Assembly: GCA_011051855.1 (NCBI GenBank)
Contig: DRKG01000100.1
Coordinates: 1 to 13,360, forward strand
Direction: 5' to 3'
Length of the DNA: 13,360 nucleotides
Origin: a bacterium
Lineage (GTDB): Bacteria; Planctomycetota; UBA1135; UBA2386
Positions 6,545 through 13,360 of the stretch are shown here, piece by piece. The notes below the pieces were generated by a model. That model searched no databases. It was not told where the DNA came from and saw nothing but the letters and a program-made list of their open reading frames with translations. Made by a program: the position numbers and the translations under genes. Numbering within the stretch: the first letter of the stretch is position 1; each line of letters starts with the position of its first letter.

Positions 6545-7562
6545 CGGGGTCGAGTGCGATCTTGAGGGCGTCGGCCAAGCGTGCCTGGCCGGGATCGATC
6601 GGGGTGCCGCGACCGTGGCGTTCGCCGGTCGCGACGGCCAGCACACCGCTGGCGGGAACGTTCGGCAGTGCGGCCAGCAGGCGGTCGCTTGCGCCCGGGT
6701 CGGGTAGGGCGACTTGGAAGCGGCCGCCGCCAAGCCAGGTGAACGTCGCCGCGGCCGGGACTGCGCGCAGCAGTTCGGGCAGCGCGCTCGGCACTGCGAG
6801 GCCGGTGAGCAGTTCGCCGCGGGGCGGCGGGTCGAGGTGGAACGACGTCGGTGCCGACACGGAGTGCAGGCCGTGCCGTTGCACCACGCCGGTGACGTAT
6901 CCGGCTCTGCCTGCCGCGCGCCCCATGACGGCGTGCGAGCCATCGGAGTCGCGGCGCAGTTGCAATACCGGCAGCGGTAGCGGTTCTTGCCGCAGGGCGT
7001 GCAACAGTCGGAACGCAGCAGCTTCGTCCAGGTCGTCGTTGGTGAACCACTGCTCGGCTCGCGGTCGCGGCTTCAGGCGCAGGTGCAGACGCGCGGCGAC
7101 GAACAGGCGCCCCTGGCTGCCGACGAACAGCTTGTGCACGTCGAACCCGGCCACGCTCTTGACCACGCGGGCGCCGGCCTTGAACACCGTTCCGTCGGCG
7201 AGCACCGCGTCGAGGCCCAGCAGAAGGCTGCGCGGACTCTGGCCGCCTTCGTTGCCCGGCCCGAACGGGTCGCACGCGAACAGTCCGCCCACGGTGCCCT
7301 CGGCGGTGCCGCCGCCGAGGCAGGGAAGTTCGAGGTCGTGCTCGCGGAGCGCCGCATCGAGTGTGGCAAGCGGCACGCCACACTCGACGGTGCAGGTCTG
7401 ATCGCCATGGTCCAGGCGCACGATCTCGCGCAGGTCCGACAGGTCGAGCGCGGTCGCGTCCGCGCGCGCGGGCAGATGGCGCGCTCGCGAACCGCTGCCG
7501 ACGATGCGCACGGGCCCGGTGGCCGCGCAGAGCCGTTCGCGAATGGCCTCGGTCGCGTTCAC
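6528..7562 (-). CDS. glcE: glycolate oxidase FAD-binding subunit GlcE
   Basis: A 344-residue second flavin-type subunit of glycolate oxidase, close to the family's roughly 350. The N-terminal half is a PCMH/VAO-type FAD-binding domain: IVGSGSR near the start, then LGGGTAEGTVGGLFACDPFG, SPRSLLLGLDAVLADG and FKAGARVVKSVAGFDVHKLFVGSQGRL, which closely follow the GlcE pattern of G-x-V-M-K-N-V-A-G-Y-D-x-x-x-L-x-x-G-S-x-G. The C-terminal half is short and carries the WLGGGRFQVAL segment. GlcE is required with GlcD and GlcF for activity in Escherichia coli. The start is GTG at 7562, overlapping the glcD stop (GTGA), with GGGAGG just upstream. The stop lies inside glcF. In this GC-rich DNA the frame is open far upstream, but that part is the antisense-phase shadow of glcD. 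Confidence 0.92.
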   Translation of the reverse strand: MNATEAIRERLCAATGPVRIVGSGSRARHLPARADATALDLSDLREIVRLDHGDQTCTVECGVPLATLDAALREHDLELPCLGGGTAEGTVGGLFACDPFGPGNEGGQSPRSLLLGLDAVLADGTVFKAGARVVKSVAGFDVHKLFVGSQGRLFVAARLHLRLKPRPRAEQWFTNDDLDEAAAFRLLHALRQEPLPLPVLQLRRDSDGSHAVMGRAAGRAGYVTGVVQRHGLHSVSAPTSFHLDPPPRGELLTGLAVPSALPELLRAVPAAATFTWLGGGRFQVALPDPGASDRLLAALPNVPASGVLAVATGERHGRGTPIDPGQARLADALKIALDPDGTLV

Positions 7563-9019
7563 TGCCCTCCCTCGGCCGCACCTTCCCCCAGGACCTCGGC
7601 CGTCATCTGCGGCCACTTGGCGACCTCGGCGCACGCGTGGCGCTGCGGCAGCACCTTGCCCGGGTTGCACCGCCCGTCGGGGTCGAAGGCCCGCCGCACC
7701 CGCGCCATCACCTCGAGATCGTCGTCGTCGAACATCAATGGCACATGGTCGAGCTTCTCGCCCCCGACGCCGTGTTCGCCGGTGATGCTGCCGCCGAGCT
7801 CGACGCACAGTTGCAGGATCTCGTGCCCGGCGGCGATCGTGCGCGCGGTGGCGTCGGGGTCGCGGCCGTCGAAGCTGATGTTCGGATGCAGGTTGCCGTC
7901 GCCGGCGTGGAACACGTTGCTGAGGGTGACGCCGTGGCGCCGACCGATCTCGGTGATCTTCGTCAGCGCTTCTTCGAGACGGGTGCGCGGCACCACGCCA
8001 TCGAGCACGTAGAGGTCGGTGTCGATGCGGCCCATCGCGCCGAATGCGCCCTTGCGGCCCTTCCACAGCCGCTTGCGCTCGTCGGGGGTGGTGGCCTCCT
8101 CGCTCTGCAGGGCGCCGTTCTTGCGGAAGAACGCCGTGATCTCGGCGGCTTCCTCGCCGACGACCTCGTGCGGGCCGTCGAGCTCGACCAACAGCACGGC
8201 GGCCGCGTTCTCGGGGTAACCGGCGCGATAGACCGAGGCCTCGACCGCGCGGATGGTCGCCTGGTCGAGGATCTCGAGTGCGGCCGGGACGAGGCCGGCC
8301 GCGACGATGTCGCCGACCGCTCGGCACGCCGACGACATCGATGCGAACGACGCCAGCAGGGTGCGCACTTCCGGTGGGTTGCGGCACAAGCGAACGGTGA
8401 TCTCGGTGGCGATGCCGAAGGTGCCCTCGCTGCCGCAGAACACGCCGAGCACGTCGAGGCCGTGCGGCGAGCGCGGGCCGGCCGGGTCGCCGAGGTGCGC
8501 CAGCGAACCGTCGGGGCACACCACGGTGGCCGCGAGCACGTGGTCGGTGGTCATGCCGTACTTGAAGCAGTGTGGCCCGCCGCTGTTTTCGGCCAGGTTT
8601 CCGCCGATCGTGCACACCGACTGGCTGCTCGGGTCCGGGGCGTAGTGCAGATCGTGGTCCGACACCGCCGCGGTCAGGTCGAGGTTGACGACACCGGGCT
8701 GCACCGTGGCGATGCGGTCGACTGTCGAAACGTGCAACACTCGGCGCATGCGGGAGCAGTCGACGACCACCGCGTCGGCGCCAGCGGTCGGTCCGCCCGA
8801 CAGGCAGGTGCCCGCGCCGCGCGGCACGAACGGCACTGCGGCCGCATGCAGCAGGCGCAACACGGCCTGCACCTCGGTTGTGGATTCCGGCAACACGACT
8901 GCCCGAGGGCGCGACTTGAGCACCGTGAATCCGTCGCATTCCCACGCCAGCAGGGCGTCCCTGGTGTGCAGCACGCGCTCCGGTCCGAGCGCGCGGGTCA
9001 GATCGCGTTCGATCGCCAT
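7559..9019 (-). CDS. glcD: glycolate oxidase catalytic FAD subunit GlcD
   Basis: A 486-residue FAD-linked oxidase that converts glycolate to glyoxylate, with electrons leaving through GlcE/GlcF. The FAD-binding domain shows PRGAGTCLSGG at 66-76, VQPGV near 106-110, and the strongly conserved block 128-161 containing TIGGNLAENSGG and GMTTDHV. The C-terminal FAD-oxidase domain shows HAGDGNLHPN at 371-380 and GEHGVGGEK from 414, both hallmarks of the GlcD/D-lactate dehydrogenase group. Length is that of GlcD (about 490-500). The ATG at 9019 begins MAIERDLTRALG, a normal start for the family; no Shine-Dalgarno precedes it. It is the first gene of glcDEF plus the TPR gene. Closely related D-lactate or D-2-hydroxyglutarate dehydrogenases are possible, but the adjoining GlcE and GlcF make glycolate oxidase the best call. 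Confidence 0.94.
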   Translation of the reverse strand: MAIERDLTRALGPERVLHTRDALLAWECDGFTVLKSRPRAVVLPESTTEVQAVLRLLHAAAVPFVPRGAGTCLSGGPTAGADAVVVDCSRMRRVLHVSTVDRIATVQPGVVNLDLTAAVSDHDLHYAPDPSSQSVCTIGGNLAENSGGPHCFKYGMTTDHVLAATVVCPDGSLAHLGDPAGPRSPHGLDVLGVFCGSEGTFGIATEITVRLCRNPPEVRTLLASFASMSSACRAVGDIVAAGLVPAALEILDQATIRAVEASVYRAGYPENAAAVLLVELDGPHEVVGEEAAEITAFFRKNGALQSEEATTPDERKRLWKGRKGAFGAMGRIDTDLYVLDGVVPRTRLEEALTKITEIGRRHGVTLSNVFHAGDGNLHPNISFDGRDPDATARTIAAGHEILQLCVELGGSITGEHGVGGEKLDHVPLMFDDDDLEVMARVRRAFDPDGRCNPGKVLPQRHACAEVAKWPQMTAEVLGEGAAEGGQ

Positions 9020-9027
9020 CGCGCCGC

Positions 9028-9054
9028 AGCATAGCCAACCCGCCGCCGGGTCAA
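9028..9054 (-). promoter_or_regulatory. putative glcD promoter
   Basis: Reading the minus strand, TTGACC (9054-9049) and TATGCT (9033-9028) are separated by 15 nt. The start codon at 9019 lies only 8 nt past the -10 box, so the transcript would begin at or within a few bases of the ATG. The spacer is shorter than the usual 16-18, which lowers confidence. Confidence 0.4.
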
Positions 9055-9094
9055 GCGAGCCTCCGGGTTTTGCCGATGTCGCTGGGGTATCGCC

Positions 9095-10171
9095 ATGCCA
9101 CAGTTGCAGGTCAAGAAGGCGGTCGCGGTGTGTTTCCTCGAGGCCGCAAGGTTGACGCTGGAACACGTCGGCCAGCGCCACATGGAACGTACTCGCGAGG
9201 GCATCGAATCGAGCGAGTTGCTGCAGCACTACAGCCACCTGCGGCGGCTGCGCGATCACCTGCAGCGTTCGATCGGGAGCTACCCGGACGTGGTGCCGCT
9301 GTCGCTGTCGGCGGAGGACGCGAGCATCTTGGTCGCGTGCTGTCGTCGCGCAGTCGAAGCGATCGAGCAGCGGCTCGAGAGCTGCACGTGTTCGCCGGAC
9401 GAAATCGGCTGGCTCGAGCGCAAGCGGCAGGTGTTGTCGGATTGGGCGGTCGAGATCGCAGGGCCGCCGCTGCTCGATCTGATGCTCGGCTATCTGGTCA
9501 AGAGTCCGACGCCGGCGATGCGCGCGCTCGAGTCGAGGCTGCAGACGAAGGTCTACGGCGATGTGTGCCAACGCCCCAAGATCACCGGGGTGCACCGCGT
9601 GGGGGAGCGCCGTGCGGGGCCGCCAGCGAAGTCGCAGGGGGTATCGCCGTTCGACGGAGAGCTCGGGCCGATGGAGTCGACGGCCACCCTCGGCGAGGAG
9701 CCCTCGGCAGCGGCCCCGGCGCCCGCGCGTTCGCCGGATCGCCTGCTCGACCCCAGCCGTCTGAAGGATCCGCGCCTGCGCTCCCTGGCGGAACTGAACC
9801 TCACGGCGCTCTCCCGTGCGACGGTGGCGCGCGACTACCGCATCGCCGCGGTGATGCTGGCCGCGGTCATGGAGTGTGTGGTGCTCGACGCGGCGATGCC
9901 CGTGCGGGCCGACCTCGGCCTGTCGACGGCCGTCGACACCTGGAAGCTGCAGGACGTGCTGGTTTCGCTGTTGGCTGAGGAAGCGCAGCCGAAGGACCGG
10001 GCCGTGGCCTTCCACCTGTTCTCGATCCGCAACGTGTTGCGGCCGGCGCTGCAGATCGTCACGCCGCTGGTCGTGACCGAAGCGAGCTTCGCCCGCCTAC
10101 GCACGTTCGTCGAGCGCTGCCTGCACACACTCGGCTACGGCGCGACGACCATCGACCCGCTGCTCGGCTGA
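9095..10171 (+). CDS. uncharacterised two-part helical protein
   Basis: A 358-residue cytosolic protein with no signal peptide and no membrane segment; I do not recognise the family. Residues about 1-155 are predicted to be helical (ARLTLEHVGQRHMERTREG, DASILVACCRRAVEAIEQRLES, EIGWLERKRQVLSDW). About 165-218 is a Pro/Ala/Gly-rich, probably disordered linker. About 219-358 is a second helical domain (LNLTALSRATVARDYRIAAVMLAAVMECVVLDAA ... FHLFSIRNVLRPALQIV). The last part faintly recalls HEPN/DUF4145-type helical bundles, with RN at 312-313, but the following position lacks the HEPN histidine, so I do not assign that family. The ATG at 9095 follows a weak GGGG site by 8 nt. It is divergent from glcD across 75 bp and followed on the same strand by the phosphoesterase, which may share its transcript. 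Confidence 0.7.
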   Translation: MPQLQVKKAVAVCFLEAARLTLEHVGQRHMERTREGIESSELLQHYSHLRRLRDHLQRSIGSYPDVVPLSLSAEDASILVACCRRAVEAIEQRLESCTCSPDEIGWLERKRQVLSDWAVEIAGPPLLDLMLGYLVKSPTPAMRALESRLQTKVYGDVCQRPKITGVHRVGERRAGPPAKSQGVSPFDGELGPMESTATLGEEPSAAAPAPARSPDRLLDPSRLKDPRLRSLAELNLTALSRATVARDYRIAAVMLAAVMECVVLDAAMPVRADLGLSTAVDTWKLQDVLVSLLAEEAQPKDRAVAFHLFSIRNVLRPALQIVTPLVVTEASFARLRTFVERCLHTLGYGATTIDPLLG

Positions 10172-10240
10172 CCCGCGGGGACCGAGAACGGCTGCAAGAG
10201 GCGCTTGCCATGCGACGGCGTGCGCCGTTCACTGCATTCC

Positions 10241-10954
10241 TTGCGCCTCTTTGCGATCAGCGACCTGCATCTGAGCCTCGGCGTCGACAAGCCGATGGAC
10301 ATCTTCGGCGAACAGTGGGTCGACCACGCCGACCGCATGCGCGCGGCCTGGGATCGAATGGTCGGCCCCGACGATTGGGTGCTGGTCGGCGGCGACACGT
10401 CGTGGGGGCTCGATCTGAAGCAAGCGCAGCCGGATCTCGATTGGCTCGGCGCCCGGCCCGGGCAGAAGATCCTGATCAAGGGCAACCACTGCACCTGGTG
10501 GCAGTCGCGCACCAAGGTCGAACGGGCGCTCGACCCGTCCGTCCGGCTGTTGCAGAACAACGCCATCCGGATGCCGGACGGCACCGTCGTCATCGGCACC
10601 CGCCTGTGGGATCCGCCCGATGCACCGTGGGCCGACGACAAGGCCGCGACCGTGTTCGCGCGCGAGCTCGAACGGCTGAAGCTGTCGATCCAGGCGGGCA
10701 GGAAGCTGGGCGGGTGTATCGCTGGCGGGGCGCGCACGATCGCGCTCGTCCACTACCCACCGCGCTACTCCGACGGCCGCGAAACCGGCGCCGTGCCGCT
10801 GTTGCGCGATGCCCACGCGCAGGTCTGCGTCTACGGTCACCTGCACGGCAAGGACCACCAATACGGCTTCCAGGGCGAGGCCGACGGCATCCGCTACTAC
10901 CTGGCGTCGGTCGACGCGATCGACTTCCGACCGATTCTGATCGAGCTGACCTGA
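10241..10954 (+). CDS. metallophosphoesterase of the COG1768 type, GNHD altered to GNHC
   Basis: A calcineurin-like phosphoesterase of about 237 residues, cytosolic, substrate unknown. Numbering from the TTG at 10241: SDLHLS with D8 and H10, GGDTSW with D52, GNHC at 81-84, LVHYPPRY with H171, and YGHLHG with H200 and H202. These are the five blocks of a dinuclear metal site, and the D-x-H-LS, GD-SW and GNH--WW spacing fits the COG1768 predicted phosphohydrolases. All direct metal ligands (D8, H10, D52, N82, H171, H200, H202) are present; only the Asp after H83, which orients the catalytic His, is Cys. Start is uncertain: TTG 10205 (AAGAGG 3 nt upstream) and GTG 10220 are in frame, but family members begin right before LFAISDLH, which favours 10241. 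It follows the unknown helical gene by a short gap. Confidence 0.88.
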   Translation: MRLFAISDLHLSLGVDKPMDIFGEQWVDHADRMRAAWDRMVGPDDWVLVGGDTSWGLDLKQAQPDLDWLGARPGQKILIKGNHCTWWQSRTKVERALDPSVRLLQNNAIRMPDGTVVIGTRLWDPPDAPWADDKAATVFARELERLKLSIQAGRKLGGCIAGGARTIALVHYPPRYSDGRETGAVPLLRDAHAQVCVYGHLHGKDHQYGFQGEADGIRYYLASVDAIDFRPILIELT

Positions 10955-10992
10955 CCTCTTTGTGAGCGGTCATGGAGCGGGCCTGCTCCTAA

Positions 10993-11009
10993 CCCGATCT
11001 ATGCATGAA
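10993..11009 (+). repeat. left terminal inverted repeat of the IS
   Basis: The 17 bases CCCGATCTATGCATGAA are the exact inverse complement of 12612-12628. The repeat lies 38 bp past the phosphoesterase stop, next to a small 5-bp hairpin (GGAGC 10974-10978, GCTCC 10985-10989). Confidence 0.85.
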
Positions 11010-11198
11010 GCGCGGCCATCCTCGCCAGGATTCGGCCAGGGGCGTCTCAAGACAACCGCGCAGCAGCCGATCGGCTCGGTCCGACTCAGCGGATGATGAT
11101 TCTGGCGCGCTCTGACGGTTTGGTGAGCGCCGCCGCGCGAGTGAAGGCAGACGGGTAGCCGCGGTCGTCCGGAGATCGAGCTGAGGAAGGCGAGGTCG

Positions 11199-12534
11199 CT
11201 ACTGAGCGACGGCGCCGCAGCGTTTCGCCGCGATGCGCCACACGTCATCCCATGGCATCGACGTTGCGAATCGGCAGACGACTCTGCGCACCGAGGACAC
11301 GACGCGCGTCGCCACCTTCAGCAACATGTCGCGGATCGTGCCAACGGTGCAACGACCGGCTCGCGTGTCACGGAGCTTCCACCGCAGCTCCTGGAACAAC
11401 ACGAACGCCGCAGCAGTCATCAGCACGCGAAACTGATTCGCGATGAAGCGCGTGCAGCTCGTGCGGTCGATCGACAGGTCGGACTTGAGTTCCTTGATGC
11501 GATTCTCCGAGTCGCCGCGTCCGCAGTACCAGGCGTAGACCTTATCGGCCGAGAGCCGTTTGCGGTTGGTGACGACGAACCTCTGGTTGTCCTTGAAGGA
11601 CCGTCCTTCGAAGTGAAGGACCTCAGCCTTGATGACGACGCGTCGCCGATGCGGCCACGATTGGGCCTGATACTCGCCGTCCCCGAACAACGTGTGCGTG
11701 GCGTTGTCGCGCTCGGCAAGCGCCTCCAGAGCCTTGTTCTTGGCCATTCCGACCACGTTCGACTCGAAGCGATTCGAGCAGGTCGAGGACTCGGGGATGG
11801 TAGAAACCGGTGTCCATGCGGACGCGCACCCGTGCCCTGGGGAATCGCCGACGCACTTCAGCGACAACGCGCCGCAACGTCGGCATGACTCCGCGATAGC
11901 AGCGCACGGTTCCCGGGCGCAGTCGCGCATGGAACAGGTGCTGATCCGGCGCGTCGTCGACCGAGATGAAACCGAGCAACGGCAAGAAGCAGTGCGTGTC
12001 GTAGAAGCCGTTGAACATCGACAACTGTTGCCGACCGTGTGTCGGGTCAACGGTCGAATCGAAGTCGAGCGTGACGACCTTCGCCTTGGGGTGGCGCTTC
12101 GCGAGGCGACCGATCACGAACTTCTCCAGCTCTCTTCCCATGTCGACGACCTGTCGGGCCGTCGGCGTGTTCTCGAATCGCGAGATCGTCGACTGCGAGG
12201 CGAGTCCGTCCTCGTCGCGAGGATCGCGCCCGGTCGCCAGCTTCATCATCGGATCGTGGCGCAGGTCGTTCGAGTCGATGCCGTCTCGGTAGCCCATGGC
12301 CAGCCCGAATGTCTGTTGCCGGAACAGTTCCGCGTAGGTGAACGCGACCTTCCCACGTTGGCGATTGTCGCGCAGGGCCGACAGCAACGATGCGGTCAGC
12401 CCGATCTTCCGGTCCAAGGCCGACAGCAGCGGCAGGCCGCCGTCAGAGCTCAGCGCGTCCGCGTTGAACTCCACGTGGACGGGCTTGCGGAAGACGTCTT
12501 TGAACAGAACAGACTGTCGTGTACGATCGGACAT
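11199..12534 (-). pseudogene. IS1380-family transposase, frameshifted
   Basis: A DDE transposase whose reading is split between two frames. The N-terminal part starts at ATG 12534 (MSDRTRQSVLFKDVF) and shows DGGLPLLSALDRKIG, the first catalytic Asp in VVTLDFDSTVDPTHGRQ, and the second in VRMDTGFYHPRVLDLLESL. Near 11755-11760 the sensible reading moves to another frame, continuing VVGMAKNKALEALAERD, then CGRGDSENRIKELKSDL with the catalytic Glu, and ending at 11199. The change equals loss of two bases (or gain of one) after LLESLRVE. Rejoined, it would be about 445 residues, full length for the family, and all three DDE residues survive. Without the change a single ORF is expected, as IS1380 elements do not normally use programmed frameshifting. 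So this copy is probably inactive; an assembly error is the other explanation. Confidence 0.85.
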
Positions 12535-12611
12535 TCGAGAGGCGCGTGTTTCGGCGCTTGGCGTGATTTAGGCCTCGCCTGGTACGATTCGCGCCCTCTC
12601 GAACTTCAACT

Positions 12612-12628
12612 TTCATGCATAGATCGGG
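12612..12628 (-). repeat. right terminal inverted repeat of the IS
   Basis: Exact inverse complement of 10993-11009, on the transposase-start side. It lies only 11 bp from the stop of the neighbouring gene at 12640, so the insertion just missed that reading frame. Confidence 0.85.
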
Positions 12629-12639
12629 GTAGACGCCTA

Positions 12640-13360
12640 TCACTTGCGCCCATTGCACACTACCGCCCGGAATATGATATGTCCGCCGGCGCTCCACGAG
12701 GATTGCACCGGATCGAAGCGCCATTCGCTGCCTTTCCACTCCAGATCATCGACCGTGACTTCGCCTCGAGCGCCGGGGATATGGATAGGCACCGATCCCG
12801 GAGTGCGCAATACAACTGCCACGCTCACCCGGTGCCCCCCCGGCTCCCGGCACCGGACCGTGATCCGCGCACCCGCCAGTTCTTCGGCGGCGGTAGATTC
12901 GATTGTCAGTATCCCGGTGCCACCGGGGTACATCGGTATATCCAACTCACCCTCATCCGACACCTGGGCAACAGCGCTCGCGTAACCTGGTGCGTCGACT
13001 TGCAAGGATGTGCAGGACTGGGGGATCCAAACGGCGCGATGAGCACCTGGGACCGGCGCGAGGTCGACCCGGGCGCCGGCATGGATACGACATGAGGGCA
13101 CCGGCAGGCCGGTGAAAGCATCGGTCACCCGCACCAACAAGCGCCTGGGCGGGTCCACCACCACGTCGCATACGCTGGCCCCCCGCACGCCGAAGGAGAT
13201 CGGATCTGTCGCGTAGAGGTTGCATTGTCGACCGCCGAGCAGCTCTCCCGCAGGAGCAAGCAAGCCCTGATAGTCTCCGTCGACAAGGTGCAACGAGGCA
13301 GTTCCGGTCCCATCGGTCACGCTCGGCTGCGGCGGTTGGTGCTGCACGATCCACGCGGGA
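12640..13360 (-). CDS. C-terminal part of a surface or secreted protein with carboxypeptidase-regulatory-like repeats, partial
   Basis: At least 239 residues, open to the right window edge, so the start is outside; a GTG at 13347 is only an internal codon choice. The sequence is beta-rich: RRLLVRVTDAFTGLPVPSCRIHAG matches the opening strand pattern of the carboxypeptidase regulatory-like fold (V.V.D..TG.PV), and SLQVDAPGYASAVAQV matches its later V.APGY strand. A second beta unit follows (GTGILTIESTAAEELAGARITVRCREPGG), ending in a short domain with WKGSEWRFDPVQSSWSAGGHIIFRAVVCNGRK. Proteins of this type are often large exported repeat proteins in planctomycetes; role unknown. The stop at 12640 is 11 bp from the IS, and because the last residues continue a plausible strand, the native C-terminus seems intact. 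Several Cys could form disulphides outside the cell. Confidence 0.65.
   Translation of the reverse strand, partial: PAWIVQHQPPQPSVTDGTGTASLHLVDGDYQGLLAPAGELLGGRQCNLYATDPISFGVRGASVCDVVVDPPRRLLVRVTDAFTGLPVPSCRIHAGARVDLAPVPGAHRAVWIPQSCTSLQVDAPGYASAVAQVSDEGELDIPMYPGGTGILTIESTAAEELAGARITVRCREPGGHRVSVAVVLRTPGSVPIHIPGARGEVTVDDLEWKGSEWRFDPVQSSWSAGGHIIFRAVVCNGRK

Larger units (their letters stand above)
10993..12628 (-). mobile_element. IS1380-type insertion sequence with perfect 17-bp inverted repeats
   Basis: A 1636-bp element bounded by CCCGATCTATGCATGAA at 10993-11009 and its exact complement at 12612-12628. If the outer four bases are counted (CTAA left, GTAG right) the repeat becomes 20 of 21, giving 10989-12632. 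It encodes one transposase on the minus strand, now frameshifted. About 190 bp between the left repeat and the transposase stop is non-coding. No clear target-site duplication is visible, though CTAA and GTAG could be decayed copies of one tetranucleotide. It lies between the ends of two convergent genes and breaks neither. The size, single DDE transposase and terminal repeats fit the IS1380 family. Confidence 0.85.

Noticed and set aside
7563..9038. Long upstream extension of the glcE frame through glcD
   Set aside because: This stretch is an out-of-phase reading of glcD with Arg/Pro/His-rich composition. The real glcE start is the GTG at 7562 with a good ribosome site.
9070..9978. 302-codon plus-strand frame overlapping the unknown helical gene
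   Set aside because: Arg/Gly/Ala-rich low-complexity translation typical of a shadow frame in GC-rich DNA. The 9095 frame has better amino-acid balance and a helical pattern.
10163..10186. Hairpin CTCGG/CCGAG after the helical protein gene
   Set aside because: Only a 5-bp stem with a large loop, overlapping the stop codon and lacking a T-tract; too weak to call a terminator.
10310..10360. HEPN-type toxin or defence assignment for the 9095-10171 gene and its phosphoesterase neighbour
   Set aside because: The HEPN R-x4-6-H motif is absent, and a phosphoesterase next door is not evidence of a defence pair.
10970..11248. Small minus-strand frame across the left IS end
   Set aside because: It crosses the inverted repeat and overlaps the transposase C-terminus in another frame; no conserved pattern.
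11692..13095. 467-codon plus-strand frame across the IS and the right flank
   Set aside because: It is antisense to the transposase, crosses the IS boundary, and has no protein-family features.

Overview
The window is a GC-rich bacterial chromosome segment carrying nine protein-coding genes or gene fragments on both strands, plus one insertion sequence. It most resembles a member of the Planctomycetota. Three things point there: a secreted beta-rich protein whose C-terminal region, beginning FGSGCPG, I recognise from planctomycete exported proteins; a BlaI regulator paired with an M56 membrane peptidase that lacks a penicillin-binding domain; and a large fragment with a carboxypeptidase-regulatory-like repeat. 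This taxonomic placement is an inference from memory and composition; no rRNA or marker gene is present.

Left part (1-1682, + strand): the 3' part of a small PstS-like substrate-binding protein, then a secreted two-domain protein of unknown role. Next (1766-4431, + strand) comes a tightly packed three-gene unit: BlaI-type repressor, M56 peptidase, and an exported acidic protein with three CxxC pairs. Each gene overlaps the next by 4 nt. Two imperfect palindromes of BlaI-operator type lie directly before the first gene. The layout reads as an autoregulated sense-and-release circuit in which the peptidase inactivates the repressor; the third protein is a possible effector or sensor partner.

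Centre (4440-9019, - strand): a glycolate oxidase operon glcD-glcE-glcF followed by a TPR protein, all with overlapping start and stop codons. GlcD (FAD catalytic subunit), GlcE (second FAD-type subunit) and GlcF (iron-sulfur subunit) together oxidise glycolate to glyoxylate and pass electrons to the respiratory chain. A plausible glcD promoter sits so close to the ATG that the transcript may be leaderless. Its 75-bp upstream gap is shared with a divergent gene for an unrecognised helical protein (9095-10171), followed by a COG1768-like metallophosphoesterase in which GNHD reads GNHC.

Right part: an IS1380-type element (10993-12628) with perfect 17-bp terminal inverted repeats and a frameshifted transposase lies in the gap between two convergent genes, the phosphoesterase and the 3' end of a surface or secreted repeat protein that runs off the right edge. 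No RNA genes, CRISPR arrays or prophage genes were seen. No gene-free stretch exceeds 300 bases.
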